DNA of 64,000 nucleotides from Sipunculus nudus (lineage: Eukaryota > Annelida > Sipuncula > Golfingiida > Sipunculidae), in NCBI GenBank assembly GCA_026874595.1, contig CM049309.1:25301033-25365032 (forward strand), written 5' to 3'. The notes under the pieces are model-generated. The model saw nothing but the letters and a program-made list of their open reading frames with translations, searched no databases and was not told the origin of the DNA. Numbering within the stretch: the first letter of the stretch is position 1; each line of letters starts with the position of its first letter. The translations under genes and the position numbers were made by a program. Below are positions 49,540 to 58,170 of the stretch, piece after piece.

Positions 49540-50826
49540 AGGGCCCCGCTTGACAAGTGGTGCCCTATAGTGATCACAGTGTCAGTGTGTCCTTCCTTCC
49601 TTCTGTCAGTGACACTTTCTTTCGAGCACGATAACTCAGCAACAACATACTGCAGCTTTCCCAAATTCACAGTATGATTGGCACCTATGAGGGCTCTAGA
49701 CCTAACAAATTACAGACATGTCGGAATTCCAATATGGCCGCCACAGCCCAATCGGTGATTTTCTTTCGCAAACAATAACTCAACAACAACATACTGCAGC
49801 TTTCCAAAATTCACAGGGATGATTGATACCTATGACAGCTCGAGACCTTTTGAATAACAGACATGTCAGAATTCCAATATGGCTGCCACAGCCTGATAGC
49901 TTATTTTCTTTCGCGCGCGAAACTCAACAACAACATACTGCAGCTTTCCCAAATTCACAGGGATGGTTGGCACCTATGACGGCTCCAGACCTTGGCAGAC
50001 ATGTCGGAATTCCAATATGGCCACCACAGCCCCATCGCTGATTTTCTTTCGCACGCAATAACTCAACAACAACATACTGCAGCTTTCTCAAATTCACAGG
50101 GATGATTGGTACCTATGAGGGCTCCAGACCTATTGAATAACAGATCTGTCTTAATTACAATATGGCCGCCACAGGCCGGTTGCTGATTTTCTTTTGCCCT
50201 CGATAACTCAACAACAACCTACTGCAGCTTTCCCAAATTCACAGGGATGATTAGTACTTATGAGGGCTCCAAATCTATTGAATTACAGACCTGTCAATAT
50301 TCCAATATGGCTGCCACAGCTCAATCACTGATTTTCTTTTGTGTGTGATAACTCTACAACAACCTACTGCAGCTTTCCCAAATTCACAGTATGATTGGTA
50401 CCTATGAGGGCTCCAGACCTATTGAATAACAGACCTGTCGGAATTCAAATATGGCCACCACAGCCCAATCGCTGATTTTCTTTTGCGCTTGATAACTCAA
50501 CAACAGCCTACTGCAGCTTTCCGAATTTTACAGGGATGATTAGTACCTATGAGGGCTCCAGACCTATTGAATTACAGACTTGCTCAAAATCAAATATGCC
50601 TAACAGACTACTTTCGGGGATTTTCTATTTCACACATTATTTCAGACATATCTTCTTTTATGTCATTTGATCCAGTATGATTTTTTTCCCTCATGCATAA
50701 TAATAAAAACCTGTTTCTGTTTGTGGTATTTTTAAAATGTTACTTAATTTTTCACCCATATGTAAACTAGTCCAGCACTAGCAGAAACGCGGGGCCCTCT
50801 GAGGACCATTGTCCGACCACATCTAG
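49540..50826 (+). mobile_element. Family C Helentron-like element, complete
   Basis: Head AGGGCCCCGCTTGACAAG. Subterminal partner GCGGGGCCCT near 50789, then a GGACCATTGTCC hairpin, then CACATCTAG before a T run. The interior is about seven tandem units of ~143 bp (about 49620-50600) with ATAACTCAACAACAACATAC, GCAGCTTTCCCAAATTCACA and CCAATATGGCCGCCACAG words. No protein is encoded. Confidence 0.7.
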
Positions 50827-52264
50827 TTTTATGCTCACACACGCACACACAACACATAGCAGATCATTCAGATGAATAAATCAATGTTTGGTGGTAAGGG
50901 CCGTAAGGCCAATTTACATAAACTTTATTTGAATATAATTTACAAAACAGGGCAAAATTGCTGCCCTGAACCAGGGTGGGGCTCCGCACGCCATAGGCCA
51001 CATGTGGCCCCCCACCATGGCCCCTACCTACTTGCTGCTGAGCTGGATATGGATGGTAACAATTTACATAAATTTGTCTGCTCCTGTGGTGCAGTGCATT
51101 TAATATAATTACATCAACAACAAAATCGCTAATGTCCATATTTAGTGAAAGATCATTAGGACGCCGTCCAATGTGAAAAGTCCAATCCATATATGATATG
51201 TATATGAAGTTACACCTTATACCGTGGGGGTGCCCATCTGGGTCACCTAATAAGAGTAAAAAGTCAAAACAGTATGCGATCTATGCAATAAACTTTACAC
51301 TATAGAGGTGCCCACTTGGGTCACACAACCAAAAGTGTAGCAATTCCAAACGGTATGCAATCAATACAATACACATAACATCATGGGGGTGCCCACTTGG
51401 GTCACCCCACAAAAACAAATAACATAAATGTTCATATATTGCGCAGATATAAATAAAAACATGAAAGTGGCTGAACAGCTGCAGAGGTTACCAATACAGT
51501 CCAAATCTGTCTATGCACAGCCAATAAAACGGGCACTGCTGTTTCCAATCATAAACGCATATGTAATACATCATGATGCACCCTGAGTCCTTTCCTTGGA
51601 AGCCCACATGGGTCTTCACTTATATACACATACACAAGTTACATGCAATGAATGGTGAGGGCTCAAGCAGGCAAGGCAATAACATCACATTACTGACTAA
51701 GGTTGATAAATTTATTTCCTGGTATACCTGTATGTACAGGTGCCCACTTGGGTCACCAAGTAAATATGAACCGACCTTACATGCAGAGCATGAACCACAT
51801 TAAAATAAATGGCCTTATACGGCTGCCCACATAGGTCACCGACAGACCTTGCACCTAACCTATGATTCTATCATGTGGAGAAGAATAAAAACAAATAAAA
51901 TAGACCACTCAATCAGGTGCCCACTTGGGTCACCCAGGCATAATCCCTATGTATAACCCATGACTCTATAATATAACCAGCAATAGCATAACCTCTCATT
52001 ACGATTAACCAAACACTGGTGCCCACTTGGGTCACTGAACCATACACTGATCCTCAATCTATCTCATGTATAAGCCCGATGCAGGTGCCCACTTGGGTCA
52101 CCTAGCGAAGCTTGCAAGTTCCAGCTTTGTAGCTTATATACAACGAAGTTGATGGCACTGATCTAAGGTATAGTCTAAAATTAAATACAGTTGAGGATGC
52201 CCACTTGGGCCATCCAGCTACAGCTCATCAGGGTCTAATCCTAAATCAGGGCTCGTAACCTTAG
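50827..52264 (-). mobile_element. 3' region of the Ngaro/DIRS-like element
   Basis: Non-coding region downstream of the recombinase ORF on the minus strand. Its main content is about nine copies of a 19-bp motif (separate entry). 50905-50925 and 51058-51072 share AATTTACATAAA. I could not identify the split direct repeats expected at the ends of this class, so the outer limit is uncertain; about 50870 is a guess. Confidence 0.5.
51229..52215 (-). repeat. Nine dispersed bulged-hairpin motifs in the 3' region
   Basis: The sense strand (minus) motif is GGTGACCCAAGTGGGCACC. Copies lie at 51229, 51307, 51388, 51739, 51821 (weak), 51916, 52018, 52084 and 52195 (weak), mostly 65-100 bp apart with unlike spacers. 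As RNA it would fold as GGTG-A-CCC / GGG-CACC with loop AAGU and a single bulged A. Conservation of the motif but not the spacers argues for function rather than simple tandem duplication. Confidence 0.8.
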
Positions 52265-53173
52265 CTACTGAGCTTGAAACATCCTAATATAACGCATGAA
52301 AGCATTGGATTTCCATCTTCCTAGGTTACGAATTTCACTGTCTGATTTACCAAGTATAGCAGCATCTGTAGCAGCTCCAATCCTAAACGAATGGCCTTTG
52401 AAAAGAGCCGGGTCAAGTTTACAGAATATGAGATCCTTGTTCAGCTGAGCTGTGAACTCTGAACGACTGACTGGGGAAGCTGAAGGGCTGCTAAACAGAG
52501 CACCTTTACGATTCCCTCTGATTTGTAAAAATGTGGCTAAGGCTCTGACAGGGCAAGGGCCTGGGGTTTTAGTCTGTAGGACTACCATTTGGCATTGACC
52601 TGGAGGCATGTTTTTTGCATGCCTAATCTTTATCCTTGCGTAACCACGAGCCGCCCCCACTGATACATCTGACAATTGTACTACAAGGTTTTGCTGGCTA
52701 AAGGACCTAGTAATGAGCTCACCAATACGGAAAAACCCATGGAAGGCTACAAGGTACAGAGCAGTGAACAGTTTACATTCATATACATTATTGGATGTGC
52801 ATGGAAGAGCTCTAACTAGCTGGTGTAGAATACTAAGCGATATGGGATAACGTAGGTCTACTTTAGGGGTTAATTTCCTAGCTCCCTGCAGCAGCCTTTT
52901 GACAGCTTCAGAGGCTGTAGGGTCAGTCAAATTTGCTAGTTTGTGTATGAAAGAAATGGCTGATGCTGTTGAAGCTAAAGTGGAGCCACAACAGCCGGAA
53001 GAATACTTCTTGGACAAAAAAAGGAACACTGCAAGAGGCTGAACTGGTAATAGAGACCACTGGGAGTGACCCTGGCTTTGACAGAATGAGTGGAAACTGC
53101 TCCAGACCTGTTTATATGCTTTTTTGGTCTGAAGTGATAAGCTATTGGCAACTAAGTACTGACCTACACCCAT
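52265..53173 (-). CDS. Tyrosine recombinase of a Ngaro/DIRS-like retrotransposon
   Basis: Encodes 302 residues, a normal size for the integrating recombinase of tyrosine-recombinase retrotransposons. The N-terminal part (about 10-100) is helical and core-binding-like, and the catalytic part runs from about 110 to the end. The expected catalytic set is present: R149 in FFRIGEL, H261 and R264 in HSFRIG, W287 in GRWKS, and Y295 as nucleophile in RYIRM. The family inserts a circular DNA copy by site-specific-type strand exchange and leaves no target duplication. The start ATG overlaps the RT-RNase H stop as TAATG (53171-53175), which suggests termination-reinitiation. The frame is fully open, so this ORF looks intact. 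Confidence 0.9.
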   Translation of the reverse strand: MGVGQYLVANSLSLQTKKAYKQVWSSFHSFCQSQGHSQWSLLPVQPLAVFLFLSKKYSSGCCGSTLASTASAISFIHKLANLTDPTASEAVKRLLQGARKLTPKVDLRYPISLSILHQLVRALPCTSNNVYECKLFTALYLVAFHGFFRIGELITRSFSQQNLVVQLSDVSVGAARGYARIKIRHAKNMPPGQCQMVVLQTKTPGPCPVRALATFLQIRGNRKGALFSSPSASPVSRSEFTAQLNKDLIFCKLDPALFKGHSFRIGAATDAAILGKSDSEIRNLGRWKSNAFMRYIRMFQAQ

Positions 53174-55011
53174 TAGCTCAGTGATGCTGGGGGAGCTGGA
53201 GCAGGGGTCGGGTTTTTGTTCACTCCGTGAGCCAGCTTGCGGAAGCGACCTACCTGCAATTGCGACAAAGTATAAGCTAGGTTTCCTTTCTGTTTTATAT
53301 GCATACCTTTAACAAGAATATTGAACTTGAGAGATATCAGCACTAACCGCCTTATTAAGCACATTGTGTGCGGCTGTGGAGTGGATTTCTTGTTTAGAAT
53401 ATTAACTAACGCCAGATTATCAGTCATCAATCTCAACTTCTTGTTGGACAATCGTTCACCCCATACCTCAAGAGCAGCGACAATGGGCCACAATTCCAGG
53501 GTTACCAAATCATAATCTTGCCAGGACACTGGCCATTTCCCATAGAACCATTCACTGCAGAGAACGGCGCCAAATCCTAAACTGACAGTGGCTTTAGTCT
53601 GTAAATGTAATTCATCCGAGGAGATCCAGGATTCCTCGAGAAAAAATGACTTGCCATTAAAACAGTCTAAGAAATGTAGCCAAACCTTCAGGTCTAGTTT
53701 GACTTGATTTGTCAGTCTGGTACGATGGTGCGGTAGTTTTAACCCATAAGTACGGTCAATAAGGCGCCTGAGAAAGGCCCTACCAGGCAGGACTACGACA
53801 CAGGTAAAGTTTAAGAACCCTATCAGGGACTGGAGCTCCCGAAGTGTGGCCTTTTCCTTATACAGGAGGGCTGAAATAATCTCCCTAGCTTTTGTCAACT
53901 TATCCAAGGGCAACCTAGCATATTGCGCCTGGACATCAATTTCGATACCCAGAAAAGTAATTATCTGTGAAGGACCTTCTGTTTTATCATGTACAATTGG
54001 GACCCCTAGTTTATGACAAAGTGCAAGAAAGGCTTCCAGCAATTTCTTGCAAGAGGACTCAGTTTCCGCAATGAATAAAAAGTCGTCCAGGACATGTACC
54101 ACCCTATTGGTTTGCATTTGTTTTTTGGTAATGAATTCTAATGCCGAACTAAATTTCTCAAAGAGACAGCATGACGACGAGCAGCCCATGGGCAAGCAGC
54201 GGTCAAAATAGTACTGTCCTTCCCACTTAAAACCTAACAGAGGATAGTTGTTCGGGGATATAGGCAGCAGACGGAACGCAGATTCTATATCGGTTTTTGC
54301 CATAAATGCTGCTTGGCCCAAAGGCTTGAGAAGTCTAATGGCATCATCAAATGTGGCATAATTAACGCTTATCAGTTCCCTGGGAATGCCTTCATTTACT
54401 GACTCGGATGAGGGGTAGGACAGGTTGTGAATTAACCTAAACTGACCAGGGTTCTTCTTCGGCACTACCCCAAGAGGAGACACTTTAAAATTTTGAAATG
54501 GAATTGTATCATAAGGGCCCATTATCCTTCCTAACGAAAGCTCTTTGCTCAATTTGGCAGACACTACCTCAGGCTGACTGAGAGCTGATGTGTGGTTTTC
54601 GCTTTGAGAATTTAATGCAGGCCCTTGGTATCCTATATCAAAACCCTCTAAGAAACCAGAATAGAGGAAATTCCTATCCCTAATGGGGTACCCTACCTCC
54701 GCAAGTAAATCATCTAGTGCCTGACCGTTGATTGGGGAAGGCAACCTTTCTTTGGTTTGTATTAGGGGCCTGTCTCCTAACTTCCTGTCTCGGACCTGGG
54801 TACTGTTCTTTGCTGTTAGAATTTGCCTGGGGACGTTGTAAGCAGGATTTGAATGGGTGATTTCCCCCACAGAAACTGCATATGTGGGCATATGGGCATG
54901 GGTTTTTGGGACATTGCCTGTGCTTATTGAACCCAAAGCAAACCCCTGTTGGGTTTGCGCGAAAGGGCTGACCAGACTTATTAGATTTGGCATGACCCCT
55001 GTGGTTGTCAC
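53173..55011 (-). CDS. Reverse transcriptase-RNase H of a Ngaro/DIRS-like retrotransposon
   Basis: Encodes 612 residues. RT spans about 150-400: the first catalytic Asp is D241 in KTDIESAF and the YxDD-type box is VLDDF at 307-311. RNase H spans about 460-585: E506 (LELWPIV) and D531 (MTDNLAL) are present, but the first Asp position reads K473 (QTKATVSLGFGA) and the last reads Y580 (GNLAYTLS), where DIRS and Ngaro proteins normally have Asp. The role in the family is to copy element RNA in the cytoplasm or nucleus and remove the RNA strand. The first ~100 codons overlap the gag frame, so the natural start may be further inside or reached by frameshift. The open frame is long, but the RNase H changes suggest a recently decayed copy. 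Confidence 0.88.
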   Translation of the reverse strand: MTTTGVMPNLISLVSPFAQTQQGFALGSISTGNVPKTHAHMPTYAVSVGEITHSNPAYNVPRQILTAKNSTQVRDRKLGDRPLIQTKERLPSPINGQALDDLLAEVGYPIRDRNFLYSGFLEGFDIGYQGPALNSQSENHTSALSQPEVVSAKLSKELSLGRIMGPYDTIPFQNFKVSPLGVVPKKNPGQFRLIHNLSYPSSESVNEGIPRELISVNYATFDDAIRLLKPLGQAAFMAKTDIESAFRLLPISPNNYPLLGFKWEGQYYFDRCLPMGCSSSCCLFEKFSSALEFITKKQMQTNRVVHVLDDFLFIAETESSCKKLLEAFLALCHKLGVPIVHDKTEGPSQIITFLGIEIDVQAQYARLPLDKLTKAREIISALLYKEKATLRELQSLIGFLNFTCVVVLPGRAFLRRLIDRTYGLKLPHHRTRLTNQVKLDLKVWLHFLDCFNGKSFFLEESWISSDELHLQTKATVSLGFGAVLCSEWFYGKWPVSWQDYDLVTLELWPIVAALEVWGERLSNKKLRLMTDNLALVNILNKKSTPQPHTMCLIRRLVLISLKFNILVKGMHIKQKGNLAYTLSQLQVGRFRKLAHGVNKNPTPAPAPPASLS

Positions 55012-55882
55012 GCTTGGTCACGGCGTCCATCCATAGGTCAGGATGGCGCCGATCCCAGCGTCTCCCTGTGTGCGCCCTGAGCTTACGGAACTCTAAGTCA
55101 TAAGTACGCCAGTCATATCCCTTACTGTACAGAGATCTAATAGACTCCATATAGGAACAAAGACGAGGGGCTTCACTACACAGGTTTGGGTTAGAACAAT
55201 ACACGCCCATGAATGTATGGAACGCAGACGTCCATTCGTACATATTCATTGAAGACTCAGTAAGGTCTTTCCTATCTTTAGAATTCTCAGATTTCTCTTT
55301 AGCAATGATCCAGTTAAGCTGGGACAGGTCTACATACTCGCCTTTCCAGATGGCGTCCTTATGTTTGGGATCCACCCTGTCTAAAACATTTATAATATCG
55401 TCATCATCAATGTTTTGCCTGCCATTATCTGGTGAGCCCTCACCTGAAATTTCTTCTACCATCTCCCCAGTGAGATCATCAGATCCTGCGATAAGTCCCT
55501 TTTTTACCAGCACGTCTTCAACCTGAGCTGCCACCGTCTCTTTCACTTGTGTGGAGACAGCGTTCACGATGGCATTGATACTCTCCTGGCTCAGCGTACC
55601 AGCACTGCTGGGTCCAGCTTGAGTAGGAGTGGCAGGTTCCTGGGCAGGTGTTGGTATACCAGTTTCTGGTAGCGTGGTAGGTGACACGAGCCTAGTTCTC
55701 TTTGGCGTGGAGTTGCGCGCAGCGTCTTCGATGAGGCGACGTGGGGCCTTCCTTTTCCTTGTTTCAATTCGACGTCTGGAGCTCATCTGACGAAAGAGAA
55801 CCAAACCAACCCCAGAATGTGACTTATACTTATATGGATGAAATCTGCCACAGTGAGACCCTGTTGCCGTTATAATTTGCAT
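54710..55882 (-). CDS. Gag-like protein with CCCH and CCHC zinc motifs
   Basis: Encodes 390 residues from the first Met. Met33 (55786, before SSRRRIETRKRK) is a more likely start, because a basic N-terminus follows. Low-complexity Pro/Thr sequence covers about 60-95. Acidic DDDD occurs near 160. A zinc region lies near the C-terminus: C315-x8-C324-x4-C329-x3-H333 (CCCH type), then C335-x2-C338-x3-H342-x4-C347 (knuckle-like). Such proteins bind element RNA and form particles. The last 302 bases overlap the RT frame. It is preceded by the hairpin repeat cluster. Assignment as gag rests on position and zinc motifs, since capsid folds in this class are not recognisable by eye. Confidence 0.75.
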   Translation of the reverse strand: MQIITATGSHCGRFHPYKYKSHSGVGLVLFRQMSSRRRIETRKRKAPRRLIEDAARNSTPKRTRLVSPTTLPETGIPTPAQEPATPTQAGPSSAGTLSQESINAIVNAVSTQVKETVAAQVEDVLVKKGLIAGSDDLTGEMVEEISGEGSPDNGRQNIDDDDIINVLDRVDPKHKDAIWKGEYVDLSQLNWIIAKEKSENSKDRKDLTESSMNMYEWTSAFHTFMGVYCSNPNLCSEAPRLCSYMESIRSLYSKGYDWRTYDLEFRKLRAHTGRRWDRRHPDLWMDAVTKRDNHRGHAKSNKSGQPFRANPTGVCFGFNKHRQCPKNPCPYAHICSFCGGNHPFKSCLQRPQANSNSKEQYPGPRQEVRRQAPNTNQRKVAFPNQRSGTR

Positions 55883-56162
55883 TGGACCTTCTGGTACAAC
55901 CAGAAATAGATTACTTGTTACTCTTCATAAGTTCTTTCCAAATACATATGCAAGCTCCACAAATAAACAGACATTAAGGTTTCACAGACATTTTGACACA
56001 GCAAATGTATTGTTGCATGGGTTTAAAACAATTATGCAGTATGCGCCTCTGACATAGCCAGAATAAAATCATTGCAAAAGAAAATTCTTCTATAAAATCA
56101 CTAATCCACAAGGCAAATAGAACGAATGTCAGGAGAAGTGAACGTAACAAGCAAAAACACTA

Positions 56163-56560
56163 AAGCAGCAACATACCCCAGGTTTAGCCACCTGGGTTAA
56201 AAAGCCGATTTGTTCACCACGTGTGCAGCAATTCCCCCCCCCCCCCCAGGTCGAAAAATCAACACTGCCTGGGTGGAACAAAAAGCGGGTTGCCAAATCC
56301 CCCCCATCACAAGTGTTAAAGAACCAATACTTACGCCACCGGCGTAACATTCTCCCCATTTTCAATGATAATCAACAAGTGTCAGAGAACCAATACCTAC
56401 ACCACGGGTGTAGCAATGCCCCCCCTTCAAGAATAATCAACAAGTGTCAAAGCACCAAGATCTACACCACGGGTGCAGAAATCCCCCCCTTCAAGAATAA
56501 TCAACAAATGTCGAAGAAATATCTACACCACGGGTGTAGCAAATCCCCCTCCTTTCACCA
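56163..56560 (-). repeat. Hairpin repeat cluster between hydrolase and gag
   Basis: Four good copies of a ~65-bp unit hold an inverted repeat with a 3-base loop: 56332-56346 (TACGCCACCGGCGTA), 56398-56412 (TACACCACGGGTGTA), 56463-56477 and 56524-56538. A related hairpin CCAGG..CCTGG lies near 56178-56195 and a degenerate copy near 56214. Each is followed by a C-run (G-run in sense). The first copy differs from the others by a paired A-T to G-C change in the stem. It sits in the would-be gag leader. Confidence 0.78.
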
Positions 56561-56704
56561 ATAATCAAAACCCCTTGATAACTAATAAATACAGACAGGA
56601 GTGCCCCCTCCCCCCCGTCACTCATTAGCCTATCTATTAAAACCCCTGGATCTACCCCCAATGTTCCTTTGGGGAGCCTCCTTATACACTAAGCCTGATA
56701 CATC

Positions 56705-57310
56705 TTATTGCCTAAGGGCACAAATAAGGGACCCTCTGATAATCTGGTACCAGTGCTTCGTTCCAACCTCATTAAAATGGACCCCGTCTGTTGAGAATAA
56801 GTGCGCCCCCCAAGTAAACCCCTGGTGTCGCCATAAAGACGCATAGGTCGTATCCCCCAAAACAACATCTAGGTACTGGTTACAAATGTTCACACGGGAA
56901 TTATAATCCTCAGGATACGGTCTCCCACAAAAAGGTGGGAATCTCGGGTTTAATTCCACAACAACTAGTCTATGAACTCCCATGTTCGTGTGGAGGAATT
57001 CACAAAGATCGGCTATTTTCTCACCGACAACTTCCGGCCTACCGTTGATGTCGAGACACGAGAGATCGTTTCCTCCTACGTGGAGGACCACAATATCAGG
57101 TTTAAATTTTTGGAATGGCGCAAGATCGCTCCCAAGACTAGTGACAGAATGGCCTCCCCTGCCTCGAACGGATATATTGCATGTAAGCGACGGGAATCCG
57201 AAATTAGGTCGCAAACGACCTTCGTGAGCCAACATGGCGGCCCCCAGGTTTCTGACTTCAGAGGCGCCTATAACTAGGGCTTTGTAATGGAGGAAAGGAC
57301 GGCTAGCCAT
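56705..57310 (-). CDS. SGNH/GDSL-type hydrolase of a Ngaro-like element
   Basis: Encodes 201 residues. The SGNH blocks are visible: block I IGAS with S17 as the likely nucleophile (GAS instead of the usual GDS), block II glycine near 52-53 (RGGHS), block III GGND with N81, and block V DGVH with D175 and H178. The set Ser-Gly-Asn-His/Asp is complete. Some Ngaro retrotransposons are known to carry such a hydrolase, with suspected esterase activity and unknown role. Here it lies upstream of gag on the same strand, separated by the hairpin cluster. The start is the ATG in the CAATATGGCTAGC context, about 40 bp after a splice-donor-like site. No signal peptide, so a cytosolic product is expected. 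Confidence 0.85.
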   Translation of the reverse strand: MASRPFLHYKALVIGASEVRNLGAAMLAHEGRLRPNFGFPSLTCNISVRGRGGHSVTSLGSDLAPFQKFKPDIVVLHVGGNDLSCLDINGRPEVVGEKIADLCEFLHTNMGVHRLVVVELNPRFPPFCGRPYPEDYNSRVNICNQYLDVVLGDTTYASLWRHQGFTWGAHLFSTDGVHFNEVGTKHWYQIIRGSLICALRQ

Positions 57311-57690
57311 ATTGACGTAGCGGTGAGAAAAGCAGGAGAGTTATCTTACCTTGCTGCCTGAAATGGGAATCCCAAATGCTGAATGTACTTTCTGGTTGTT
57401 CTACTACTTCGAAGCCGGCAAGCGGCGATGTTCACAAGTCGGAACCGAACTCCCGCAAGCCTTTTTCCCAACCCACGGGGTCGTACGTCACCAAGGAAAT
57501 AAGCGGAGCTTCTGTAGTTATTCGGTTGGTTCCAAATGAGGCTCAGGCATAAATCCAGCGATGTTAATTCAGCAATAAATCCAGCGAGGCAGCAAATGAA
57601 AAGTGAATATGATGCCGATAGAGACCCATATATAGCCTGGCAGATACAAATCCCGCGCCAAATGGCTAATTGTCTGTGATTGGCCAAAAT
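57311..57690 (-). promoter_or_regulatory. 5' leader and putative promoter of the Ngaro-like element
   Basis: On the minus strand GGCTATATATGGG (57626-57637) is a TATA-like box. About 270 bases further on, CAGCAAG then GTAAGAT (57350-57356) is a near-consensus splice donor, just before the hydrolase ATG. A 113-codon open frame across the leader ends exactly in the TAA of that donor and looks incidental. The outer left repeat of the element could not be located. Confidence 0.4.
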
Positions 57691-58170
57691 TACAGGAAAT
57701 GGCCTTGACTGCGGACTGAGGTGAAGGTCAAGGACCAGTTAAATTTAGATAGTGTAAATCGTCTGCTGTGAACCGTATGTTCGCATAAAACCTGTTAGTC
57801 TTGCAAACTAACCGGAAATTTATTTCAAATTGTTGAAGAAGTATAATGCAGATTATCTATGTTGAAAAACAGTATATCATTGACATGGTGCTAAATATAA
57901 AGAAAATCAACCTAAAGCAAGTTGTTCAGCTCTGTTGCAGACAGTAAAAAAGTATCAACATTTTAGACTGTTCAAGGCTAAGATGAATACCTGAGCATGA
58001 ATACTATCTGAATCTGAAAGTCTTTGTTCACAGACTGCAAATTGATAATGTCATAGTTGACCCCAGGATGATTTCAGTAGACAATCACCAGACACAGGAT
58101 GTCTGGGAATACACTGCCTGCCAGCCAAAAAGTCTGGTCATGGCAGAAGGTCAATTCTAATAGTCAGCAG
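57691..58170. other. Unassigned sequence
   Basis: Contains the unresolved 5' edge of the Ngaro-like element, then AT-rich sequence without features. Confidence 0.4.

Noticed and set aside
57346-57687. 113-codon minus-strand frame upstream of the hydrolase
   Set aside because: Covers the TATA-like box and ends in the splice-donor-like site; its composition is not protein-like and it is better explained as untranslated leader.
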